DNA of 19,227 nucleotides, taken from NCBI GenBank assembly GCA_003833135.1, contig QZLH01000072.1, positions 50,465-69,691 on the forward strand, read 5' to 3'. The first letter of the stretch is position 1. Each line of letters begins with the position of its first letter. This DNA is from Oehlia diaphana (taxonomy: Eukaryota > Glomeromycota > Glomeromycetes > Glomerales > Glomeraceae). Positions 1 through 8,608 of this stretch are shown in pieces. The position numbers were made by a program, and so were the translations under genes. The notes below the pieces were generated by a model. The model had not been told where the DNA came from and did not search any database. It worked only from the letters and a program-made list of their open reading frames with translations.

Positions 1-48
1 TTTACTGCTTCCCAAGAGGTCTGAGAATACTTTGATTAGTTTAGTTGT

Positions 49-135
49 AGTGTGATTCTAGTGTAATGTCTTTTTTATTCACTGTGATCTAAGTGTGATT
101 CTAGTGTGATTCAAGTGTGATTCAAGTGAGATCTT
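49..135. repeat. 11-bp minisatellite
   Basis: Units resembling AGTGTGATTCT begin at 49 and 60, and again at 81, 92, 103, 114 and 125, all on an 11-bp period. A short T-rich break lies at about 71-80. Units differ mainly at their last two bases and the final unit is degenerate (AGTGAGATCTT). This is a plain tandem repeat without unique spacers, so it is not a CRISPR array. No function can be assigned. Confidence 0.75.
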
Positions 136-1119
136 GGAGTTAAAGAGTAAAAATATCAGTCTATTTTTGACTAAACCTTACAAACTTATAGTATACACAC
201 GTGTTTATTGAAATATTAAAAGAAAAATATAGTAGAACTATAAAAAATTTAGACTTTAAATATAAAGAATAAAAATTTTTTTTCATATATAAAATTTTTT
301 TTGTGTTACATGATGGATATCGATTTCAACCATTTTGAAAACCGCAATAATTACACAGATATTCTTAAAAAGTTTTTTTTACATATTTATTTTTTTAATT
401 TTACGTATTAAGTATTATATAATAAAATTGTATTGTCTGTAATAAAATTGTACATGTCTGTATAATGAAAATTTATGTGTCTGTGTAATAAACTTTGTGC
501 TAAAAATAGTATATAATAAATTTTACAAAATCATAAATTTTACCTTATAATTACAAGAAGATTCTGGAAACTATATATAAAGGTTGTTTTAAAAAACCAA
601 AAATTTTATATGAACTTTACCCAGAATCCTATTGGCTAATTGATAAAAAGGAAAAAATTCATAATAAAATTGGTATTACATTCCTTTTATGTATTTAATT
701 TAACTAAATATAGCAAGATCTTTAAAAAAATTTTCTTATAGCTTTCTATCTATAGAGTTTCTGAGATTCTATTACAAGTTATATTTAAAAATTCTGTTTG
801 ATTTTACCATATACTTAACAATTACATAAAAAAAATTTACCACAGAATTACATATACATTTTTTAATTTATAAAGAATTTTACTTTACAAATTTAACCAG
901 TTTTTTTGATTTTTCTATGTAATTTTTACCTTAAGCTTGTAGGTGACCTCTATTAGAAGTAAGCGGGTTTTTAAATAGCTTTCAGATTGTACCAATTTTT
1001 GCATATCACTCAAATAACCTTAAACAAATTTAAATAGCATGAGTTTTACTATAAAGTTTAAAGTGTTGTTCATTAAATTACCTGTTAAATAATAATATTC
1101 TTAAATTCTGTTAACATAA

Positions 1120-1490
1120 CTGTGCAAATTCATTAGTCATAATGTAGAATTTATATTTCTGGGTGCTGATAAATTTTTTTAGAACAGTATTATTTATAGT
1201 AAAGAATTCGTCGTAATTATTTAATAAAGGAGCTTAGCAAGAACTGCATATATACCAGATTTCATCTAGATTTACAAAGAATCCTGACAAATAAATATAT
1301 TTGGAAAATTCTGGCCAATTTGTAAAAAAAATGGGAAATTTACCTTTATATATATATATACGTGAGCAGACTGAACCTACCTAAGTTCACTATCCTCATA
1401 GGTTATTACTTATTACCAAATCTGTGCACAAAAATTCAGTCATAACGTAAAAATTATATGTCTGGGCTTCACTAGCGCTGATAAATTTGT
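1120..1490. repeat. Diverged direct repeat pair (about 302 bp apart)
   Basis: The stretch 1120-1171 (starts CTGTGCAAATTC, contains AGTCATAATGTA and TTTCTGGGTGCTGATAAATTT) matches 1422-1490 (starts CTGTGCACAAAAATTC, contains AGTCATAACGTA and GTCTGGGCTTC, then GCTGATAAATTT). Small indels separate the copies. They look like remnants of one old dispersed element or a local duplication. No coding potential is visible. Confidence 0.4.
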
Positions 1491-2172
1491 CATAATTACG
1501 TAATTATCAAAGATAATTAATTCAGTGAGAACTGAACGGCTGAACCCCAGTTTTACCAAGATTATAGATATCCAGAATATTTCGTCACTTGTCATCATTA
1601 TTAATATAAATTCAATCAAACGATTCATCTTTATTTGACATTTTACTGAAAAGTGGATTTTTTGACCCTTATTTTTATAGAAAAATCGTCAACATCATGG
1701 GCTACGTCCCGAGCTATGTATTTATTTTTCGCATGTAATAATAAAAAATTTTTCTTGGCAAATTTCGCTGACGGCCGTCGGGAAAAATACGTGATATTGA
1801 TTCTTCACAGTCGCACTTATGCATATGCATTTTCAATATTTTCCCGAATGGATTCCATCGTGTGATAATTTCGTAGTTAGCAATATTAACAATAGAAAAA
1901 ATCAACTCCGAAAATGTAAGAGAACAAAGAAACAGGGACTCGCATTAAATGGCCTAGGATCCGCGTACTCCCTTCTTACGTGCTCCATGTCATATATTTT
2001 GTTTGCTAAAAATTAATAAATATACTGTATATGCGTTATTGTTTCTTTAAATTTTATGGCTGTTACGGAATTTCTTTGAGCATCAAATACTTTAACTGAT
2101 GCTGTAATAAATTTAATTAATCAGTAAATTCTGAACCAGTAAATACAAATGCAAAAAAATATTACAATTAAT

Positions 2173-4300
2173 CTATTCGAATAAGGAAAAATTTAATTCT
2201 TTTCTGTCAAGGGAATTAGGTTCATAGGTGAATTCCTGAATTCCAACACCACTGATTATTCGAGTTTCTGTTGAAAAAACACAGCCGATAGCACATTTAG
2301 TCTTACTATAAAATTCCCGTTGTGCTGTAAGAGTAACAAAATATTTCTTTTCGAATATTTGATTTGTCGCTTCTTCTATTAATTCCTTAACATTTCCTCC
2401 TTCCCAACGCTTGTACTCCAATGAAATATAAACTTCCCAACGTCTCTATCCTCATGTCGGTTCGACCTTTACAACTAACATCCTCACTGCGAAATGGTAG
2501 GCCAATATAACGTACTAACATATGTACTAACATATGCATATGTGAGTGATAGTAACCTTCGTATTTTGATGCATGTTGGCTTTCGAAATAAGGGATAGAA
2601 GCCAAATCGTTATTAAATTCCTTCAGAAATGACAAGAGTTTATCGTTTTTAGGAGTTCCGCAAGTAATTCAATTCGTTTAAATGCATTTTCTACTGGAAT
2701 GCAAAAAGTATTGGCCCATAGTTCACCCATCAAAGAATTTCGCACTTCAATTTCAAGGATCAGATACTCCGTTTCTTTATTAACTATTTCTACTTGCTTG
2801 ATGGTTAAGTAACCTGTTTGAAAAAATAATGACACGGGTAGTTCTGAATTCTGTATATTCTCAATACTAACAGGAATGATACAATCTCTATTGATTCGGA
2901 TTTCATGTTTTGCAATGTCTTTGATATGTTCTAGTCTTTTTAGTCCAAAAATTCTCTAGCTTATTCCCATAAAAAAACTGCATATACTAAATGGATTGTA
3001 AACTCTGATGTTGCCGTCCCAAGAGTAGCCATTGTATTTTTCCTCAAGTTTATTCATCGTTTCTGATACATTTGAATACTCTCCTAAAAATTTACTTTCA
3101 AAAAGTTGTTTCTATCTCATTATTTGCAAAGCCATATGCCCCGGATAGCTTGTCACTTAATGTCAAATCAACAAGTTGATTTGCCCCTGAAAATAATTGC
3201 ATAGTTGAAAACATTGTGACGCCAGTGTTGCAATGATTTGATTATTTCGAAGAAGCCCTTCAATATCTCACGGTTTTCATCCGCAACTTTCAAACTCTCT
3301 TTCGTAGCATTAAAGACACTTAGTATTGGTGAATCATACTCATCCACGAGAATTACCACTTTTTCATATACATGTTCTTCATGATTGGCAAGTTTTGTAA
3401 TTAATTCTTCGATCATACTTTAAATTCAAACCATAACTATCTCCAATCGATCTTAGCTCTCGAATAAGTCCCTTTTCTAACGCCTTCGGTCCCTTAACTT
3501 AGAGAAATCAAGTCGGATGACAGGAATTGGAAGCAAATCTTGTTCATTCCATTTCTTTACTGTACCCTTAACATAAATTTCTGGCGGATGTTGATAGATG
3601 TATAAATCCTTAAAGAGATCATGCTGGATCAAAAAAAGGATTCAATCATATTAAGAAACATTGATTTTCCAAATTTTCGAGGTCTTGATACGAAGTATTG
3701 GCCAGAATTTAGATCAAGCTTAGCCAGCCAAGAAGTTTTGTCCACGTATAATAGATGATTCTCGCGCACTAATTTGAATTCCGATTGTGATACATGAACT
3801 CGCCGAACCTCATTACTCGAACCGTGAACGATAGATGTTTCCTTAGGATCTCTATGCTTAAGTTTCCTTTTCTTTTGTATGTGCTCTTTGTGGGAGTAGG
3901 CAAAAAAATGGAAAGAGAAAACAAGACGATTAATAAAAGATGTGAGATAACGCGAATTTCTTGTTCGAGAGGTAAACCATTGGGAGATACTTACCAGTGG
4001 CGGGCAACTCCACAATGATGTGGATGTGCTCACTAGGAGGTTGTTTTTTGAATTCTTGTCCAATAGTTTTGAGGTCGCTGACCAATTTCTCACCTCCGAA
4101 CTTTTCTTCGATATTGATTCCCTCATATATCTCATGTTTTTCATTTTCAGGAATATTAACATGCCATAATATCAGTTTGTGTGCGGTTCAGCCAATCCTG
4201 CCTGCTCCTTGATGGCTCCCTTGAGATGCCCAATGGTCTTATTTGTATCGAAATCAACAGGAAATGCGTTCTCTTCGCCTAAAACGATACAGCCTAACAT
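2173..4300 (-). pseudogene. Decayed Crinkler (CRN) gene: CRN domain, AAA-ATPase-like domain and PD-(D/E)XK nuclease domain
   Basis: The best start is the ATG at 4300 (protein begins MLGCIVLGE). Exon 1 runs to 3995 and encodes a CRN-type ubiquitin-like N-terminus, with IKEQAGL, then LILWHVNIP, ending EHIHIIVELP, as Crinkler N-domains do. A good intron (3886-3994, GTAAGT...CAAAG) joins phase 1 to the second exon. Exon 2 carries the AAA-ATPase-like domain: YVDKTSW, Walker A RPRKFGKS near 3662-3690 and Walker B VVILVDEYDSP near 3325-3365. A PD-(D/E)XK-like nuclease domain follows, with GRTDM near 2455-2470 and LEYKRWEGG near 2399-2424, ending at the stop 2173-2175. The frame is broken near 4172, 3632, 3487 (stop), 3420, 3195, 3113, 2955, 2635 and 2440. 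CRN proteins are known as host-nucleus-targeted effectors in oomycetes and also occur widely in early-diverging fungi. This copy cannot make a full protein as read. Frame-break positions are approximate and family calls are by motif recognition. Confidence 0.85.
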
Positions 4301-5008
4301 AATGTCGGTAGATCTGATAAATCAATTCGAGAGTAAAACAAGGTTCAACAAGGTAATTTTTCAGTATAATACACGTAAAACACTACAACTTTGGAGAATT
4401 TTCCTCGAATTTAGTTTGTACCCGGGATGGCGAAAGTACTCGAAATAGCGAAGAATAGTTCGACATTTTGATTATTTATCATATATATATATGTTTCCAT
4501 AAACGATTGTTGACTAATTACTACGAACTGTGAGTCAGTAATACTACGAACTGAGTCAGCGATGTGTCAAGGATCAAAAAAAATTTATCAATCGAAAATC
4601 AGCCACATGTCACAATGTCACATGAGAGTGCCAATCAAAATAATTTCTGGTCGGGCGCGGAGACCATAAACTTTCGGTGAGTTTAACTAAGGTCAATATT
4701 GTTGATTTATTTGACTCTGCATGTTCTATGCATAACTGACGACCATTTTATTTTATCCAGTTGGGGACAACTGAAATCGGATGAGTTATGTTAGTATAAA
4801 GATAGCTTAGCTTTAGATGAACGAGACATTAGTATAGCAGATAGGAAACTCTATTTCACTTTGTAAAACAAGTTTATGTAATGCCGAACTTGTAATTTAT
4901 TTTTTACATCAATAAATCAGTAATTCCGATGAGGATATTACCTCGTTTTTTATCTACACTAACAGACTTTTGAATTATTCCATCTTATATAAAAAATTAT
5001 TATCGAAC
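4301..5008. other. Intergenic region between two divergent pseudogenes
   Basis: This stretch separates the minus-strand Crinkler remnant from the plus-strand coiled-coil remnant, so it would have held both promoters. It contains a TA run at about 4479-4492, a short direct repeat at 4520-4559 and a locally GC-richer patch near 4650-4670. No gene is supported. Confidence 0.5.
4520..4559. repeat. Short direct repeat
   Basis: ACTACGAACTGTGAGTCAG at 4520-4538 is followed by ACTACGAACTGAGTCAG at 4543-4559. The copies differ by a 2-nt TG indel. The TGAGTCAG core resembles a bZIP (AP-1/Gcn4-type, TGASTCA) site, so a regulatory role is possible but untested. Confidence 0.5.
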
Positions 5009-5680
5009 ATGCAATCCATTGATTCATTGAGAGAATTAAATTCCAAGCTCTTAGCTGAGATTGCCGAGCTTAGAAAGAAGAACGATAAGATTCCTGTACT
5101 TGAAAAGAAATTTGCTGAAGTTGAGGCTGAGAATGCGAGGTTGAAGCAAATTTTGAAGAGAATGCAAGGCGTGATGCTGAGAATGCTGAACTCAAGTCTA
5201 GCGTTGGAGAGCTTGAGGCTAGACTTGCATTATTAGAACAAGGTTCAGCAGTGGATGGGATGGCGTTGTCATTTGGCCAGACACAAAATGATGAAGAAGC
5301 GATGCCAGTGGTGATGATACCAACTGTTGATGTACCCGATTCTGTAATAGACCAACTCAATAATGAAGTAGGATGAGTACCTAGTGACCTTGATGGTAAC
5401 GATGAGGAGATGGTTGATTTCTTGGATGAAGCGTATAAGAAAAGCATTAGCAATGAGATTAGAGAGAAGAGGCGGGAAAAGAAGCAGAGAGATCAAGAGG
5501 CACCTGTAATTTCTCAGGACGTGACTAAAATTCCTGAGGTCACAGACATATTAATTTCAGAGCAAGACGAGCAAGACTTATCACGATCTTATGAGGCTAG
5601 TTCTGAGAGCATAAGATCCACATCTTATGCCTTACCAAAGCAACCGCAAGTTAATGCATCCAAATTAACATATAATCTTG

Positions 5681-5718
5681 AAAACCATGAAGATTCTTCA
5701 TGATCGGAGTCATGTGAC
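5681..5718 (+). repeat. 38-bp direct repeat, copy 1 (carries TGA)
   Basis: This 38-bp segment starts AAAACCATGAAGATTCTTCA and ends GAGTCATGTGAC. It matches 6242-6279 with three differences. The codon at 5701-5703 is TGA here and CGA in the second copy, so this copy most likely lost an arginine codon by a C-to-T change. Confidence 0.8.
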
Positions 5719-6241
5719 ATGGAGGAACTTAAATCTGATTTGCATGATGAAGTTATTGCCAAGTTGGATAAAAATGTAATTGTGAAACAGGAGTTAAAGC
5801 AACAGTTATCATCACCTGCACATACATCTACCTCAGATCAATCTTCAGAAGAACAGGATCCATCTTCAGATATCACACAAAATATAGTTTGCATGTTCAG
5901 GAAAGCTAATAAGCTTGATCAAGAAGCAATTTTGTACTGGTACTACTTTATAGAAAAATATGACAAAAAGATTGATAACGTTGTTGCTGGTGGAGTTAAG
6001 AAAAAAACTGCAACATCTATGGTATATCATGAAATCAAACAGCTTTTACCTGATATAACAGATGTGAATTTGTGTCAAAAAATCCTTAGAGCTAGAAAAT
6101 TATATAAATTATTCAATACATTGGGACTAGAGACAATTAAACAGGTCTCTTATAGCACAGATGCCATTTTGAGCCTCAATTACCTACAAATACAAACAAA
6201 ATATTATAGATCATGTGAATTCAGCGACAAGTTCACACAAT

Positions 6242-6279
6242 AAAACCATGAACATTCTTCACGATCAGAGTCATGTGAC
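6242..6279 (+). repeat. 38-bp direct repeat, copy 2 (carries CGA)
   Basis: This is the second copy of the segment at 5681-5718. It begins one base after the first T of the TAA stop at 6241. It encodes HEHSSRSESCD where copy 1 has HEDSS-stop-SESCD. The repeat brackets the 5719-6241 open stretch. Confidence 0.8.
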
Positions 6280-6856
6280 TTCAAAAATTAATCTGACTAA
6301 TGCATATATTCCTCCAAAAGCTGAGGCAAGTACATCAGCCAATGTATTATCTGCAACCTAATTTAAGCCAATTTATGACCGATTCTATTTTTGCAACAAG
6401 ATATTGGATCAATATCCTAATCTATATAGAGAATGTAGTAGTGAAAATTTTGATTATTATAGGATTACTAACTATAAAGAGGTTTAGGAGTTCACTCGCT
6501 ATATTCGTTTAAGTTTGCCTGTAGAAGTCAGGCGATTCATTAGTCTCCAATACAATAACCCTATTTAACTAGTTCCTATACTAGGCTCTACATGTCCTAA
6601 AGAATCATTGCACAAAAAGATTTCTCAGTTTAATCAATTTTTAGGGACAATAGTTGATATCCACAGGAATGAATTCTTATTTATCCTATACCTATAGCTG
6701 ATAATATGATAAATAAATGTATCCTATCTAAGGTTGTCTGCCTAAACCTCTTCAAAATCCTACAATTAGTTTTGTCAAAATTTTACTATAGATTTATTAT
6801 AGTTAAAACTCCATTTTCAGTTCTTTTCTGATTGGTCAGAATCTGTTTTGTGCAAT

Positions 6857-6956
6857 AACTCGCCATCCACCTGATCAATAGCTCGTTGGAATCGTCTTGT
6901 CAAGACGGTTTGAATGGTACCAAAATCATCTTTCTAGCATCAATAGATGGTGAGTT
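6857..6956. mobile_element. Candidate foldback/MITE-like element
   Basis: AACTCGCCATC at 6857-6867 is the inverted partner of GATGGTGAGTT at 6946-6956 (10 of 11 bases pair). Close to the middle is a 15-bp hairpin, CGTCTTG-T-CAAGACG (6893-6907), with looser pairing around it. The whole could fold into one imperfect stem of about 100 bases. I see no clear target-site duplication, so a structured regulatory or accidental hairpin is also possible. Confidence 0.35.
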
Positions 6957-7457
6957 AATTTTGCCAATTTACCATAATGAACCACCAAAATGTAGGTGTT
7001 CAATAAAACATACTGACAGAATACAAAAATACTAACTGATTAGTTGGTTTTTAGTTTTTGTGATCAAAATGACAATTTGAAGTAGATAAAAAATCTTTTT
7101 ATTACATTTAAAATTTGATATATATTATTATTACACATACAATAACATACATTAATTAATTTTTTTTGTGACAGTCCCACAAATTTGATTGATTGTTTAA
7201 TGTCCAGAATTTATAAAGAGTTTGAGAGGATATTTTTAAAAACATATTTATTACTATATGTTTAATAAAATTGAAAAATAGAGGGGTGAGGGGTACGTTA
7301 AATTGGAGTGGCCTAATGCTACAATGTAAAAAACCTGATAAAGTGATAATACTTTTATTAGAATTATTAGAATCTACAATTATACAATACCACATGATTT
7401 TTCTTCGGGTCCCAATTAGGAAATGTTTTCATTGCATTTAATTAAAATCAAAGGTTG

Positions 7458-7536
7458 GTGTCCGTGAGAAAGATAATCAATTTGCTGATTGTCTATCAAA
7501 AATTTTCATGCAAAAAAATTGGGCATTTCTATTATA
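7458..7536 (+). pseudogene. Possible retroelement RNase H-like scrap
   Basis: A short plus-strand frame reads VREKDNQFADCLSK and then MQKNWAFLL before a TAA at about 7534-7536. The pattern 'x-E/K-D-N-x-x-A-D-x-L-S-K/R' followed by a W-containing segment resembles the C-terminal RNase H edge of DIRS- or gypsy-type reverse transcriptases. Only about 25 residues are legible and the upstream sequence gives no RT motifs, so this could be chance. Confidence 0.2.
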
Positions 7537-7625
7537 AAACGTATATGTTTTAATTATTAAATGAATTTTTTAGGGGATGGAGGGACCTTATTACGTAGTA
7601 TACATTGATAATTACACGCGACAGA

Positions 7626-7714
7626 CAAAATCATGCAATGTTGTCTGTTCGCACATGTGTGTTGCTTGGATATTATGTTCAAAATCATACAATGTTTGTT
7701 TGTTCATACATGTG
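7626..7714. repeat. Diverged direct repeat, about 34 bp per copy
   Basis: CAAAATCATGCAATG...ACATGTG at 7626-7659 is followed 54 bp later by CAAAATCATACAATG...ACATGTG at 7680-7714. The visible substitutions all go from C/G in copy 1 to T/A in copy 2, plus one T insertion. Confidence 0.6.
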
Positions 7715-7830
7715 ATAGACTTTACTTTTTAATGTTTTTAATGCAGGGTAGGAACAGGAAGGAGAGCTTAGGCCAGTTGATTAAACTTTAATAATTTAGA
7801 TATTCACTGAAATATTAGGAGATGCCAAGA

Positions 7831-7840
7831 ATGACGTCAT
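7831..7840. promoter_or_regulatory. CRE-type palindrome (ATGACGTCAT)
   Basis: A perfect 10-bp palindrome contains the TGACGTCA core bound by ATF/CREB-type bZIP factors in fungi. It lies about 770 bp upstream of the amidase start, which is far for a compact fungal promoter. Binding is inferred from the motif alone. Confidence 0.3.
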
Positions 7841-7880
7841 TAAGTTTAGATGTATTAAATTACTAGAGTTTCTCGTTTCT

Positions 7881-7900
7881 CAGAAATTACGTCATTTCTG
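7881..7900. promoter_or_regulatory. CRE-like half site inside a 7-bp inverted repeat
   Basis: CAGAAAT (7881-7887) and ATTTCTG (7894-7900) are perfect inverted arms around TACGTC, giving TACGTCAT, close to a CRE site. It lies 50 bp downstream of the perfect CRE palindrome. The pairing of two such sites is suggestive, not proof of regulation. Confidence 0.25.
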
Positions 7901-8563
7901 ACCCAAACAGTCATCGGAAATATCGGTATATCAATATTAATAATAACAAATGTATAATTAATGCACTCTTATATAATTTTACATATCAAAAATCCGCTTA
8001 AAAATTTTTAAAAAAATTTTTAAAAGCTTTCAAAATTTAAATATCACAAATTCAATAAACCGTTTTTTACCTTATATTTATTATATATACGATCATTTAT
8101 TTAAATTATAAAGAAAAAAATATATATATATATATGTGTACAACTCCGCTTTTATCAAAATATTAATCTAAATGATGGAGATGTATAGGATTATTTCTCC
8201 ATAACAAAGCATTTTTTGCGCATAATAATTATAGCTAGTATCTGTTGGTATAATTATCCATTATGAAACTATTTTTCTTTGTGTAAAATTTTTTGTTGTA
8301 TGAAATTTAATAATGTTGGCTCAAATTAGTAAAGTCGGAATAACTCCGTTATAATGAAATACGATAAAAAAATCCGGTACAATGATATATGACAAATAAG
8401 GAAGATACATGAAACAATTATAGCATAAACTCGTGACACTGGATACAATATTGACGTACAAATTTACATAATCAAAATAGTAGCTTCGGAGATTCCGATA
8501 TTTAAGTCTAACGCCTAAAGTAAAGTAATATTTAAAACATTACTAATCATGTAATATAAAAAG

Positions 8564-8569
8564 TATAAA
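8564..8569 (+). promoter_or_regulatory. Candidate TATA box of the amidase gene
   Basis: TATAAA lies 45 bp before the ATG at 8609. In such AT-rich DNA TATA-like strings are common, so only its position supports the call. Confidence 0.3.
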
Positions 8570-8608
8570 TGAATGTTGGAATATTTGAGAGTTTATTTTT
8601 GAACCAAA

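Larger units (their letters stand above)
1..2172. other. AT-rich intergenic region with decayed repeats
   Basis: I see no supportable gene here. The stretch is very AT-rich, with short open frames only. It contains the 11-bp minisatellite at 49-135, a TA run at about 1347-1361 and a pair of old, diverged direct repeats (1120-1171 and 1422-1490). Between about 1650 and 1990 the base composition is less AT-rich and open frames overlap on both strands (for example 1714-1905 minus and 1653-1865 plus). That could be a scrap of an old repeat or gene, but nothing in the translations is recognisable. The 3' flank of the Crinkler pseudogene lies at the right edge. Confidence 0.6.
5009..6697 (+). pseudogene. 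Degraded coiled-coil family protein (Rhizophagus-type repeated family)
   Basis: The first good ATG is at 5009 (MQSIDSLRELNSKLLAEIAE). A heptad-rich coiled coil follows, then an acidic/polar linker with DFLDEAYKKSISNEI, a basic stretch, and a compact region (about 5881-6180) with NIVCMFRKANK, ILYWYYFIEKYD and ITDVNLCQKILRARK. I recall this architecture as a large repeated family in Rhizophagus; its molecular function is not known to me. The reading frame shifts by 1 nt near 5155-5161. In-frame TGA codons lie at 5374-5376 and 5701-5703, and TAA at 6241-6243. The tail continues in another frame from 6278 (PPKAEASTSAN, then QYPNLYRE and ENFDYY), with stops at 6359, 6485, 6566 and 6695. From about 6470 the sequence no longer matches the tail I expect, and it may join a different coding scrap. 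Several independent breaks make a pseudogene much more likely than sequencing error alone. Confidence 0.8.
6698..8608. other. Non-coding region with repeat remnants upstream of the amidase gene
   Basis: No intact gene is supported. The first ~130 bases may hold further scraps of the upstream pseudogene (for example a short frame with IADNMINKCILSK near 6690-6735). The rest contains a ~100-bp foldback (6857-6956), a possible retroelement scrap (about 7458-7536), a diverged direct repeat (7626-7714), two CRE-like palindromes (7831-7840 and 7881-7900) and a TA microsatellite (about 8121-8135). The last few hundred bases are the likely promoter of the amidase gene. Confidence 0.55.

Noticed and set aside
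49..135. CRISPR-like array
   Set aside because: The 11-bp units are contiguous with no unique spacers, and the organism is a eukaryote.
3794..4212. Two plus-strand open frames inside the Crinkler relic
   Set aside because: They are antisense to the CRN domain and its intron; the minus strand carries readable family motifs and proper splice sites.
5070..5496. Minus-strand open frames rich in serine opposite the coiled-coil relic
   Set aside because: Antisense shadow of a coiled-coil coding strand; such Ser/Leu-rich shadows are expected from Glu/Lys codons.
7156..7395. 79-codon minus-strand frame
   Set aside because: No recognisable motif, composition as in surrounding AT-rich DNA, and no partner exon found.
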